Source of the DNA: Natrinema sp046097095
GTDB taxonomy: Archaea; Halobacteriota; Halobacteria; Halobacteriales; Natrialbaceae
Assembly (NCBI RefSeq): GCF_046097095.1
Contig: NZ_CP175698.1
Coordinates: 744,001-808,000, forward strand
Length of the DNA stretch: 64,000 nt
Reading direction: 5' to 3'
Shown here: positions 16,040 to 24,633 of the stretch, in pieces
Numbering within the stretch: position 1 is the stretch's first letter
Layout: every line of letters begins with the position of its first letter
The notes under the pieces: model-generated
Seen by the model: the letters and a program-made list of their open reading frames with translations, nothing else
What the model was told of the DNA's origin: nothing
The model's database searches: none
Translations under genes and position numbers: made by a program

Positions 16040-17392
16040 CTACGTATCCACGATCCTACTCAGAATATCCTCGAGTTCACGCTCTAACTCGGACGCTTGT
16101 AATATCGTCACCGGATTTCCAGCCTGTGCCTTGGGAGACGGCGTCTCTTCATCGAGATCCTGAACGACCAGGAGGCCGTTCCATCCAGATCCGAAATAGT
16201 CCTCGTCGTCGCGACCGAAGACGTAATCTTCGTTGACCCGAAGAAAGGCGAGATATTCCAGCGTTTCCTTGATTCCGCGACGAATCGTGTCCTCGTTGGT
16301 GCTGTTTTTCACCTCGACGATCAGGTACTCGTGTCGATCGTCCGATTCGGAGATGATCTCGAGGACGATGACATCGGGACGACCAGTGTGGTTTCGAAAT
16401 TCTCGATCGAAGTAATCGCTCGCGATGTCCTGCGCCGTGAGTTGCACTTTGTCGGTGCGTGAAAGCTCCGCTTGATCTTCGTCAGGAACAGCGACAAAAG
16501 ACAGATTTCGATCGGATGCGGAGTTATCGTGATAGAGCGCGAGCTCTGTATCGCCCTCGAATCGAGCCACTTCCTGCCGTCCCGTCGCGATCGTCTCAAA
16601 CGTCGGTTGATTCTCCTGCAGTCGTTCAAGCGTGGCGACGAACCGGAAGAGGACGAACAGTTCGAAGAGCGAATCCTGATCGTCGGGCGCGATCGCAGTT
16701 TCATCGAGCAACGTTCGGATCTCCTCCGCGTCGCCCTGAAACAGCCGCTCTCGTGATTTGAGGAGCGATGCGGCTTTTCGGTACACCTCCTGTCGCGAAT
16801 TCGCGGCGGTCGTCAGCATCCGCTCGGTCGGCTCATAGGTGTCCGGCTCACGGATCCGCCGAACGTGGACGTTTCGCTCGACGATCCGTTGTAGTTCGTC
16901 AATGAGGTTCTCGTTTCCCTTCCACGTCTCTCGAACCCAGTCGTATTCGCCCCGGAGGTATTCTTCGGCCTCGCGGATCGTCGTGTGGATGATCGAGATC
17001 AGCCGCTTAAGAACGATGTTTTCGGGGATGTCGTAGTCGATCGATCGGTTATCACAGACGAAGATGGAACGATCTCGAGGATGTTCGGAGTAGCGTTTCT
17101 TGATGGTCGATCCCCAGTTGATTCGGCCGTCAACGGTTCCGCGCCGCGTCTGCGAGACCGTTTGGGTCTCCGTTCGAATGCTCCGCAGGTGGTTCGATAA
17201 TTCTCTCACGAACGAGACGATATCCGATTTGAGAACGAAGTGAAGATCGAGCAGTAGTTCGTACTCCTCGAACCGCTCGTCCAACTGTTCGGGTTTGATC
17301 GACTGCGCTAGTTCGCGCTCGGGAAACGATCCCCGCATGACGTGTGCGAGGATGTCCTCGGTCAACTGATCGAGGAGTGCATCTCTATTCAT
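16040..17392 (-). CDS. mcrC: McrC-like nuclease subunit of a type IV restriction system
   Basis: 450 residues starting MNRDALLDQLTEDILAHVMR; earlier in-frame codons lie inside mcrB. The N-terminal half is helical with LLLDLHFVLKSDIVSFVREL. The C-terminal part has a PD-(D/E)xK nuclease core: Asp340 in GRPDVIVLEI and Glu360-Val-Lys362 in LIVEVKNS, then a helix TIRRGIKETLEYLAF. The subunit would cut DNA once McrB has translocated. ATG overlaps the mcrB stop by eight bases (17385-17392), typical of obligate partners. Codon use is AT-richer than in surrounding metabolic genes. Confidence 0.8.
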   Translation of the reverse strand: MNRDALLDQLTEDILAHVMRGSFPERELAQSIKPEQLDERFEEYELLLDLHFVLKSDIVSFVRELSNHLRSIRTETQTVSQTRRGTVDGRINWGSTIKKRYSEHPRDRSIFVCDNRSIDYDIPENIVLKRLISIIHTTIREAEEYLRGEYDWVRETWKGNENLIDELQRIVERNVHVRRIREPDTYEPTERMLTTAANSRQEVYRKAASLLKSRERLFQGDAEEIRTLLDETAIAPDDQDSLFELFVLFRFVATLERLQENQPTFETIATGRQEVARFEGDTELALYHDNSASDRNLSFVAVPDEDQAELSRTDKVQLTAQDIASDYFDREFRNHTGRPDVIVLEIISESDDRHEYLIVEVKNSTNEDTIRRGIKETLEYLAFLRVNEDYVFGRDDEDYFGSGWNGLLVVQDLDEETPSPKAQAGNPVTILQASELERELEDILSRIVDT

Positions 17393-20048
17393 GTTCCGGC
17401 ATTGAAACCTGAAGCATCTCTCGTGCCGCTTGTTCGAGGAGCGATTCGTCAATTTCTCCGACGGCCGCGATTTCTTGGACGATCTGCCGTCGCTTCGGAA
17501 CACCCTCGAGTTGGGGGAAAACGTAACTGATGACCGCCTGTGTGAGATGATACTCGAGTTCTGATTCAGGGTGGTGACTTACGTATCGGAGAACGTCCTC
17601 GATGATCGCGGGACCGATCGCTCGCTCCTCTACCGCGTGGTTCATTTCTCGCCAGACACGGCCGACCGCCATCGCCTCGGGACGTCCGATGTTCAGATCC
17701 CATGCTGCGGCATAGTCGTAGATCATCGCTTCTAGTTCTTCCTCGTTGGCCGGGCTGTCCGGGAGTTCAGGAGCCGGAACGCGGATAAACGCGAAGCGAC
17801 GCATGAACGCGTAGCTCATTTCGTAGAGTGAGGTCTTATCGTAGGTGTTCATAGTCGCGAAGATCCGCCACGAATCCGGAACGAGGTATTGATGATCTGC
17901 AGGACGACCCGAAACCTCGGTCGTCGTCGTAAGCTCGACTTCACGGCCGTCTTTGGTGTATGGAAGCTGAACGGATTGCCCCGAAAGGAGCGTAAAGAGC
18001 TGTCCGAACGCTTTGTCGATATCGGCCCGATTCAGTTCATCAATGACGATCAATTCGTTTGATTGCGTTTCCGTTTGCGTGTTTTTGAGGCGATTGAGAA
18101 CGATTCCGGGCGTGAACGCGAGTTCGTCACCGCTACTTCCATCTGATTCGTTCGGCATATAGCCGCCAACGGTATCGAACGTCGACCAGTCCGCAGTCGC
18201 AGTGGTCATCTCATATCCCGAATACAGATATGGACGGCAGTCCGTGAGATGAGAACAAACTCGGCGCGCGATCTCCGTCTTTCCGGTTCCCGGCGGTCCA
18301 GTAAGGAGGACGTGTTTTCCGGCTCGGAGCGCCGTCGAGATCTGCTCGAGAATCCGTTCGCCCTGATCGTCCGGGAAGTAGAGACCCTTGAGCGTCTCTG
18401 CGGAAAGCGAGCCTCGATACGGTTTGTGGACGTTGACCGTCGAAACCTCAGTCAACGTCTCCGCGATCGCTTCGATAAGCGCGATCGGCCGTTCGTACTC
18501 GATCGCGTCATCGTCGTTCCGGAACGTCGCGTACTCCGATTGAACGGGGAATTCCTTTCCGGCGGCTTCGTCACAGATACTGTTGGCTTGCTCGATCGAG
18601 AGCAAGTCTGCTGTCACTGCTGCAGATTCTCGCTCTATCTGCGCTGTCGTCTTTTCGGTGATCGATCGGGAGGTATCGATATCGTCAGCCGAACCGGTGA
18701 GAAACAGCCGATCGAACATCGCGATCAGCGGATACGATGCTCCGCGTTCATGTTCGTCCCACCACCACGGCTCGTCTTTTTCGAACGTCCGACCGAGAAT
18801 TCCAACTCCAATTATGCCGTTCGGTTGCGGGGTGAGAGTCCCGTTCGATGGTTCCTCGCGCGAATGCAGAATCACGATATCACCTGTCGAGAGGCTGTCC
18901 CATCGACTCCGATACGCTTCCTCGAACGACACCGCACCGTATTCGATACTCGTCACCCAATAGTCGCACGGCGCAGTGAACTTGTAGACCGTCGGAGATG
19001 CCATCCGAATGTGTGAGAGCACAGGATGGTTATCGTCCGTCGCTCGAGAGGCAGGATTACTTGCCGTGTCATTCTCTACGGCATACGTGTCGCGGAGAAT
19101 ACTGTTCAATCGCGGTTGACTCAGTACGCCACCAGTGTCGTCGATGTCTTCCTGAAGGATTCGGACCCAACAGAGAAAGAGCGTCTTGGCCGGCGAAAAC
19201 GAGTAGTGAGACCCAATGTTGAGTTCGTCAGCGCTCTCCCTGAGTTTAGGCTCAAGCGAGTCGTAGACGCGTCGGAGTTGCTCGAACGTAGCAGCGGCCT
19301 CCGCAGAGACGGTACCAGACGGTTTGAACCCGGCGAGCGCAGCCGACCACTCCGAGATCAGTACCTCTCCGAGACGCTGTTTGAGCCACGACGTGTTTTC
19401 CGACGACTCCACCAGCCGACTCCGAACGTGGCTCATCGCGGCCTCGAGCGTCTCGTACTCAGCTACTGACTCGGTCGAGTAGAGCTTGGTACCGTGAATT
19501 CGTTCGATGAACTCCTCTATCGAGTCGTATTCTTCGAAAAACGTCGAACCGCCGCGACCGAAGTCGATGCCGCTGAACGTGTCGTTAGGCCATCCCAGAA
19601 ACCCGAGCGTTTCCCAGAAGTCTGCTCGGTCAAGAGTCGTCTCGTAGACGGGGTCGAGAAACATCACATGCGGGTAGGAGTCGTCCGACACCTCTCCCCA
19701 TCCGACCGCATCAGTAAACGCAGCGGCCGTCTCCTCGTCCAGAACCCTCGCATCGTCGATACGGGCGAGAAGCGTGTAGTCACCCCCGCGACGGCCGTCA
19801 CGGTCCGCAAACAAAAGATAGTCATCGGTCTCGGCCGCTTCGCTTTCTTGATTCCCCCATATGCGAAGCGTCTCGTGGTCAAGTGGGATATCACAGAGAC
19901 CCTCGAGTTGGTCTCGACGAACGCCGTCGACGATGGTTCGTTCGAAGTTCGTTCGAATCGGTTCGTTGTCACCGGTCTTTATCGGAACTTGGTAGACAGT
20001 TGGTGGGTTTTCCTGTATTTCATCGTCGGCCGACGGTCCTGTTCCCAT
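17385..20048 (-). CDS. mcrB: McrB-like AAA+ GTPase with PUA/EVE-like modules
   Basis: 887 residues. An N-terminal beta-rich module (about 16-165; DDYLLFADRDGRRGGDYTLLAR, then FLGWPNDTFSG) resembles PUA/EVE-type base-reading domains; a helical linker follows; a second EVE-like domain spans about 351-452 (SPTVYKFTAPCDYWVTSIEY; LSTGDIVILHS; IIGVGILGR). The motor has Walker A GPPGTGKT (584-591), Walker B LIVIDE (666-671), the McrB signature MNTYDKT (733-739) and a paired Arg (750-751). It would recognise modified DNA and drive translocation by GTP (or ATP) hydrolysis for the McrC nuclease. Start at 20048 supported by the TATA box. Confidence 0.85.
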   Translation of the reverse strand: MGTGPSADDEIQENPPTVYQVPIKTGDNEPIRTNFERTIVDGVRRDQLEGLCDIPLDHETLRIWGNQESEAAETDDYLLFADRDGRRGGDYTLLARIDDARVLDEETAAAFTDAVGWGEVSDDSYPHVMFLDPVYETTLDRADFWETLGFLGWPNDTFSGIDFGRGGSTFFEEYDSIEEFIERIHGTKLYSTESVAEYETLEAAMSHVRSRLVESSENTSWLKQRLGEVLISEWSAALAGFKPSGTVSAEAAATFEQLRRVYDSLEPKLRESADELNIGSHYSFSPAKTLFLCWVRILQEDIDDTGGVLSQPRLNSILRDTYAVENDTASNPASRATDDNHPVLSHIRMASPTVYKFTAPCDYWVTSIEYGAVSFEEAYRSRWDSLSTGDIVILHSREEPSNGTLTPQPNGIIGVGILGRTFEKDEPWWWDEHERGASYPLIAMFDRLFLTGSADDIDTSRSITEKTTAQIERESAAVTADLLSIEQANSICDEAAGKEFPVQSEYATFRNDDDAIEYERPIALIEAIAETLTEVSTVNVHKPYRGSLSAETLKGLYFPDDQGERILEQISTALRAGKHVLLTGPPGTGKTEIARRVCSHLTDCRPYLYSGYEMTTATADWSTFDTVGGYMPNESDGSSGDELAFTPGIVLNRLKNTQTETQSNELIVIDELNRADIDKAFGQLFTLLSGQSVQLPYTKDGREVELTTTTEVSGRPADHQYLVPDSWRIFATMNTYDKTSLYEMSYAFMRRFAFIRVPAPELPDSPANEEELEAMIYDYAAAWDLNIGRPEAMAVGRVWREMNHAVEERAIGPAIIEDVLRYVSHHPESELEYHLTQAVISYVFPQLEGVPKRRQIVQEIAAVGEIDESLLEQAAREMLQVSMPEHE

Positions 20049-20074
20049 GGTCTCTAAATCGAGAAAGTATCAGC

Positions 20075-20082
20075 CTATAAAT
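20075..20082 (-). promoter_or_regulatory. TATA box of the mcrBC operon
   Basis: Minus-strand ATTTATAG centred about 30 bases before mcrB ATG 20048. The transcript would be nearly leaderless and carry both overlapping genes. Confidence 0.6.
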
Positions 20083-20147
20083 CCTGTTACGAGAGTACGA
20101 CTGAGATCGCTACGAACGCAGACACCGAGGAACGACTCAATCGCTTA

Positions 20148-20374
20148 TCAGATTCGAGCAACTACGCAGCTGAGAACGAGCCAACTGAGGAGTATCGAGA
20201 CGTATCTGGTGAGCGTGATCACCAGCGAAGCGACCTCGGCCCCGAAAACCGCTCCCACGCGATGCCCACCGCCGCCGAGACGACCAGTCCGACGACGACG
20301 GACAGCATCGTGACACCGATCCGGACCCGTCTCGAGTCGTAGTCCGTGATGGCGGCCCAGCAGTTCTGGAGCAA
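20148..20374 (-). pseudogene. Frameshifted small membrane protein
   Basis: Read from TTG 20374, one frame gives LLQNCWAAITDYDSRRVRIG followed by a hydrophobic span (MLSVVVGLVVSAAVGIAW) and stops at 20219. The neighbouring frame continues with GAEVASLVITLTRYVSILLS, a second hydrophobic span, ending ARI at 20148. Joined, they make a two-helix membrane protein, so a one- or two-base shift near 20250-20265 seems to have broken it. No ATG or GTG lies upstream in frame. A sequencing error is an alternative explanation. Confidence 0.4.
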
Positions 20375-20601
20375 TTGTGAGACCCCGCCATAGTATTCGA
20401 TTGCAGTGGTAGTGTAAAGTAAATGCCCCGAGTCAGGAATCTGACAGTCGGCATCAGGAACGATGGAGGAAGAAGATGACTCGAGCCCCTGCTTCCGGAC
20501 CGACCGGCCGACGCGATGTCGGTAGGTGGTGGTTTCGATGGTGTGTCCGTCACAGCGCCGACCGGTCGGCTGTCCGTCGGGGCTCGAGTGCGAGCCCCGA
20601 C

Positions 20602-20757
20602 CTACTCCCCTCGCAACTCCGGAAACAGATCGGGCGGCACGGAACAGCCACAGGGGCCGACCGAGCCGGTGTCAGGACCGTGGGCGACCGAGATGATCAC
20701 CGGCTCGCCACAGGACGGGCACTCAGGCAACGAGGGGGCCGCGTCGTCGCGGCTCAT
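20602..20757 (-). CDS. 51-residue zinc microprotein
   Basis: Starts MSRDDAAPSLPECPSCGEPV and contains two cysteine pairs, CPSC (13-16) and CGC (36-38), spaced like a zinc ribbon, ending PPDLFPELRGE. The codon bias and Cys pattern are the evidence for a real gene. Small CPxCG proteins are abundant in haloarchaea, and some affect stress or biofilm phenotypes, but this one has no assigned role. It is followed by the broken membrane gene on the same strand. Confidence 0.6.
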   Translation of the reverse strand: MSRDDAAPSLPECPSCGEPVIISVAHGPDTGSVGPCGCSVPPDLFPELRGE

Positions 20758-20843
20758 CGCGACCACGGCTCCCCGCCGGTCGCTGCCGGCGATTTCGGAC
20801 TCGAAGCTACGTGCGGCGGGCGATTCGGCCGTCGTGCGGGATG

Positions 20844-20850
20844 TTTATAT
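20844..20850 (+). promoter_or_regulatory. TATA box before the structured RNA candidate
   Basis: TTTATAT on the plus strand. A transcript starting about 27 bases later would begin almost exactly at the first stem of the hairpin series at 20871. Confidence 0.5.
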
Positions 20851-20870
20851 CCCGGTAGAATGAACGCAAG

Positions 20871-20990
20871 CATGGCTTTCGAACCCTCTCGGGTTGGAAG
20901 CCACGTCTCGGGTGCTCCTACCACCCGGGGCATTTCGATACAGCCCCCGCATTCCGGAGACCGGCTTCCAGTTTACTGGTTGCCTCGTTG
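20871..20990 (+). ncRNA. Candidate structured RNA
   Basis: From the predicted transcription start the sequence folds into a long hairpin (TGGCTTTC...GAAGCCA with inner AACCC/GGGTT), a second (CGGGTG...CACCCG) and a third short one (CCGGA/CCGG). A dedicated TATA box lies upstream. The plus-strand frame from 20863 lacks haloarchaeal codon bias. It is not tRNA, SRP RNA or RNase P RNA as far as I can tell, and box C/D motifs are not obvious. The 3' end is unknown; a second TATA-like TTATAT follows at 20995. Confidence 0.4.
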
Positions 20991-21141
20991 TGACTTATAT
21001 CTACTGTTCGCCGGATGAAAGAGACGCAGGCTCGAGGAACACCGGCGTCCACGGTGAATGTCGCGGTGACGAATCCCGACTCCTGTTTCACTTTCACTGC
21101 GCTACGCGAGCCCTTAACCTCGACCGGCCCCTGTCGATGAC

Positions 21142-21243
21142 ATGGTCATCGCGGCTACACACGCCAGCTTCGGCCCCACGAGCACCGCGTTCGGAGCGGC
21201 GGATCGACCCTCCCTCGAGCCGACCGGCGGTGGTCGGCGATGA
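21142..21243 (+). CDS. Possible 33-residue leader peptide upstream of the RHH regulator
   Basis: ATG 21142 begins MVIAATHASFGPTSTAFGAA and its stop overlaps the next start (ATGA at 21240-21243). A weak TATA-like CCCTTAACC at 21108-21116 stands about 30 bases before it. No domain is recognisable. Coupling to the regulator is the main support; it may equally be the untranslated leader of that gene. Confidence 0.35.
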   Translation: MVIAATHASFGPTSTAFGAADRPSLEPTGGGRR

Positions 21244-21476
21244 CCGAGAGCCGTTCCCCACCCGCAGACCCCGCGCCGGAGCACAACCGCTCCCGGCTCG
21301 AGGACGGCCCGACGCTCGATCGGGTGACGTTCCGGGCCACCGACGACCAGCTCGCGGCGATCGAGTCGCTCGTCGACGCCGACGTCTACCGCAACCGAAG
21401 CGAAGCGATCAGGGCCGGGCTCCAGCGGTTGCTCGAGTACCACGACCGGATCGACGCCGAGCGAGACGACCGGTGA
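21240..21476 (+). CDS. Ribbon-helix-helix (CopG-like) regulator
   Basis: 78 residues: a disordered head, the DNA-contacting strand DRVTFRATDDQL, helix A (AAIESLVDADV), the turn YRNRSEA, and helix B (IRAGLQRLLEYHDRID). This is a complete MetJ/Arc-type fold that binds DNA as a dimer. Its target is unknown; the neighbouring Tat-secreted gene lies 150 bases downstream and could be regulated. The start overlaps a small upstream frame by four bases. Confidence 0.8.
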   Translation: MTESRSPPADPAPEHNRSRLEDGPTLDRVTFRATDDQLAAIESLVDADVYRNRSEAIRAGLQRLLEYHDRIDAERDDR

Positions 21477-21628
21477 CGGCGCGTTCGGACGACCGCTCGC
21501 TGCCGGCGTCGACTGTCGTCCGATCGCACCGCACAGTTCGCGACCACCGATCCTGACAATTGGATACCATTATTGGCCACTCGAGCGTGCATCCCGTCGG
21601 GGCGAGCAACGGCGACCCCTCCCTACCA

Positions 21629-22567
21629 ATGGCACGACAACGGACTCGAGCGCGGACGCGCACCGACCGATCGACCGTCAGCAGACGCCGATTCATCGGA
21701 ACCGCCACCGCCGCGACCGGCGCGGTCCTCGGACTGTGCGGACCGGCGAGTGCGAGCGGGGACGACGCCTTTCCCCCGAAGGACAACACCGAGTGGGGCG
21801 ACCCCGTCACCCTCGGAAACGGCGAGGCGAGGACGTTCACGACGGTCGCGCCGTCGGGGCGTCCGGCATCCCACGGGCTCCTCATCGAGCGGGCCGCGCT
21901 CGAGGGGCTGCCGTCGGCCGACGACCTCGCCCGGTCCGGCGACGACGCCTATACGGACAAGTACGGCCCGACCGGCGAGTCGGTGGTCATCCACCACCGG
22001 TGGTCGCAGGCGTTTTTCGTTCCGATTCCGGCGACGGCCGCGACGCCGATGACGTTCCTCGGGCTGAACTGGAACCCCGACGGTCACCCGCCGGCGGGCG
22101 TCTGGACGGAGCCCCACTTCGACGTACACTTCCACATGTGCTCGCCCGAGACCGTCGACGCCATCGCCGGCCCGGCCGCGCCGACCTACGATCTTCCGGA
22201 GCGATACGTGCCCGAGGGGTACGCTCGAGGCCCGGTCGTCGACGAGCGGGTCATCACCGATATGGGCGAGCACCTGATCGATCCCACCGTTCCCGAACTG
22301 AACGGCGGGACGTTCACCAACACGCTCATCTGGGGCGTGGCAGACCCGGACGACGACGGCACCGGGGTGTTGACGTTCGTCGAGCCGATGCTCACCAGGG
22401 CGTACGTCCGAGACCACGTCGGGATCGATCGGCGACCGATCGCCCAGCCCGAGACGGACGCCGGCGCGGGCGTCTATCCGACGACCTACGCCGTCCGCGA
22501 CGTGCCCGACCGGGACGCGGTCGCCGTCACCATCGCGGACTTCGAGCCCGTCTCCGGGGGTAACTGA
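21629..22567 (+). CDS. Tat-secreted protein (DUF5602/TTHB210-like)
   Basis: 312 residues from ATG 21629. The N-terminus carries a Tat signal, TVSRRRFIGTATAATG with a short hydrophobic stretch and an ASA cleavage site. The mature part has histidine-containing blocks (ESVVIHHRWSQAFFVPI, HFDVHFHMCSPE) and many Pro/Gly turns, typical of a folded beta domain that could bind a metal. I associate this pattern with the TTHB210-like secreted family, of unknown function. A TTG further upstream (21560) is in frame but gives residues before the Tat motif that look non-coding. Confidence 0.7.
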   Translation: MARQRTRARTRTDRSTVSRRRFIGTATAATGAVLGLCGPASASGDDAFPPKDNTEWGDPVTLGNGEARTFTTVAPSGRPASHGLLIERAALEGLPSADDLARSGDDAYTDKYGPTGESVVIHHRWSQAFFVPIPATAATPMTFLGLNWNPDGHPPAGVWTEPHFDVHFHMCSPETVDAIAGPAAPTYDLPERYVPEGYARGPVVDERVITDMGEHLIDPTVPELNGGTFTNTLIWGVADPDDDGTGVLTFVEPMLTRAYVRDHVGIDRRPIAQPETDAGAGVYPTTYAVRDVPDRDAVAVTIADFEPVSGGN

Positions 22568-22641
22568 CGGCGTTTACGAGTCGTGCCACTAGTTTGCTCG
22601 AGCCTCGCGAAGCAGTGCCCGACGCGGCGTTCCCGTCGACG

Positions 22642-24261
22642 CTACTGGGAGTCGGTGCGTGCCGAAATCGTGACTGCGACGGTATCGCCCGCGTCGAGAT
22701 CCGCCGTGTCGAGAAGCCGCAGAAACTGCTCGTCGTCGCCATCGGTGAACACGCGGGCCCGAACGGTCTCCCCCGTAGACCCCTCGAGTGCCGACTCGGC
22801 CGACTCGTCACCGGTATCGCGTTCCCCAGCGTCCGTGTCGGTGTCGCCGGCCGTCGCATCGTCGTCGGCCGAGTGGGAATAAGAGGCCGTCGACACCCGA
22901 GCGAAGGCATTCTCGAGGGCCTCGAGATCGACGCCCTCGGCCTCGAGGTCGACCGCCTCCCGCTGGACGGTCGGAACCGGTTCGGCCGCATCGAACGAGC
23001 GGGGGTCCATCGCCTCCCACTGTCGCGTTCGAATCTTCGTCGCCGTCCGGTCCGTGATCCAGTCGGGGGCCAGCCACTCGCCGTCCTCGTAGAGCCGGTG
23101 GATCTCCTCGTCGTTCGTTCCCCACGTGAAACAGCGATCGAAGCGGCGCTGGAACCGGTTGAGCGTTTCGCCCATCGCGTGTTTGATCACGACCTGCGTC
23201 GGCGTGAGGTCGCGGACGACGTCGTCGATCGCCTCGATCGACGGGTGGTTACGCAATTCGACGCGGTGGGTCGTACAGCGCGCGTTCGACACCGCCGCGG
23301 CGTCGCCCGTCGCGAGTTGGACGAACACGGCAGCGGGATCGTCCGCGATCGCGTCCAGAAGCCGAGCTGCGCTTCCCCGTGTCGGCGTCGCCGGCCCGGC
23401 GATCGTGACCCGGCCCTCCTCGAGTGCCTCATCGGGCCGGTCGAACACGCCCTGCGTCTCGATACCGGGATCGTCTACCTCGAGTGCGTCGTACAGCTTG
23501 GCGGCCTGTCCAACGAGCGTGATTGGGAGGTCGCGATCGAGCGTCGCCGCTGCGTGACCAAGCAGCGTCGCGTAGTGCACGCCGGTCAGCGAACTCGTCG
23601 CGACGACGACCCGGGAGCCGGCGTACGCTCGCTCGAGAACGGTCTGTACCGATTCGTTGAGCGCGGCCGGGTAGGCGTCGTCGGTCGAGGCGTTCAACAG
23701 CACGGCGTCGACGTCGAACGGATAGGTCGTCTCCAGCCCGGGATAGCCCGCACAGGGCCGTCGAGTGAAATCGCCGGTCGCCAGGAGGTGGCGTTCACCG
23801 TTCGAGAGCCCGTCGGCCGCGTCGGCGTCTCGAAACCGGATCGCGAACCCCGCTCCGCCGGGCGTGTGGCCCGCGGGGACCGGCCGGACCTCGAGTTCGG
23901 AGAGGATCGACGTCCACTCCTCGATCGGCTCGAGGGCATCGAGAGCGGCCGAGATATCGCCGAGATCGTTGTCCTTTCGCGCTTCCGGCAGCGCGTGCTC
24001 GAGGACGGTCGCCGTCGCCGGCGACGCGTAGATCGGCGCGTTGTGGCGGACGTTCCTCGCGAGCGTTCGGTAATGGTCGATGTGCGCGTGCGTGAGGAGG
24101 ATCGCGTTCAGATACTCGCCATCGTCGAGGAGCGCGTCCAGATCGACACCGTCACCGCAATCAATGAGGATGCATGCGCGGGTCCCGTCGCTGGCCGTAA
24201 CCCGGAGGAGCGTCGACTCGTTGCCGCTCCGAACGTTCGCGTGCTGATAGGACACTCGCAT
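22642..24261 (-). CDS. Metallo-beta-lactamase-fold hydrolase (beta-CASP/RNase-like)
   Basis: 539 residues starting MRVSYQHANVRSGNESTLLR. The metal site THAHIDHYRTL is intact, with further ligands suggested in VPAGHTPGG, LLATGDFTRRP and VVIKHAMGET. The layout, with a LVGQAAKLYDALEV block and a late His, resembles beta-CASP nucleases such as archaeal RNase J/CPSF-like proteins, though the long acidic C-terminal tail (about 430-520) is unusual. An RNA-processing role is inferred. A TATA-like GTATAAT at 24302-24308 precedes the chosen start; GTG codons just upstream are alternatives. Confidence 0.7.
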   Translation of the reverse strand: MRVSYQHANVRSGNESTLLRVTASDGTRACILIDCGDGVDLDALLDDGEYLNAILLTHAHIDHYRTLARNVRHNAPIYASPATATVLEHALPEARKDNDLGDISAALDALEPIEEWTSILSELEVRPVPAGHTPGGAGFAIRFRDADAADGLSNGERHLLATGDFTRRPCAGYPGLETTYPFDVDAVLLNASTDDAYPAALNESVQTVLERAYAGSRVVVATSSLTGVHYATLLGHAAATLDRDLPITLVGQAAKLYDALEVDDPGIETQGVFDRPDEALEEGRVTIAGPATPTRGSAARLLDAIADDPAAVFVQLATGDAAAVSNARCTTHRVELRNHPSIEAIDDVVRDLTPTQVVIKHAMGETLNRFQRRFDRCFTWGTNDEEIHRLYEDGEWLAPDWITDRTATKIRTRQWEAMDPRSFDAAEPVPTVQREAVDLEAEGVDLEALENAFARVSTASYSHSADDDATAGDTDTDAGERDTGDESAESALEGSTGETVRARVFTDGDDEQFLRLLDTADLDAGDTVAVTISARTDSQ

Positions 24262-24633
24262 GCGTTCACGCGGGTTACGCACCGTCACTACTTTAATTTC
24301 ATTATACTGTTCTGACGAAACCATAGGAGAATGACAGCTTCGAGAGAGGAGGCGCGGATTCGGACATCCCCGTAGCCGGCACGCGTGCGAACGAACCGCA
24401 CACGCTCCTGCGACGGTCGTCCCAGCCCCACCGTCGAACGAGCGACGGACCGGACGATCGGAGACGGCGGCCGGCACCGCTCGGCGGGTGCGACGACTGA
24501 CGGGCACGTGCGGTGAGACGCCATCGACCGTCCCGAGCGCTCACGACGTGAACCCGGCCCCAAGCTATTTCCGCGCTGTGGCGAGAGAAAAGCCATGCGA
24601 ACCCGAGACAAATCCCTCTCGGGAAACGTCTCG
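24262..24633. other. Divergent promoter region
   Basis: 372 bases between the metallo-beta-lactamase gene and the PAS kinase. It includes the leftward TATA box near 24305. In the right half an in-frame ATG at 24595 is a possible alternative start of the kinase. Otherwise I see no small gene or strong repeat. Confidence 0.4.

Noticed and set aside
22594..24315. Long plus-strand frame opposite the metallo-beta-lactamase gene
   Set aside because: The minus strand encodes an intact THAHIDH metal site; the plus frame has no recognisable motif and typical antisense composition.
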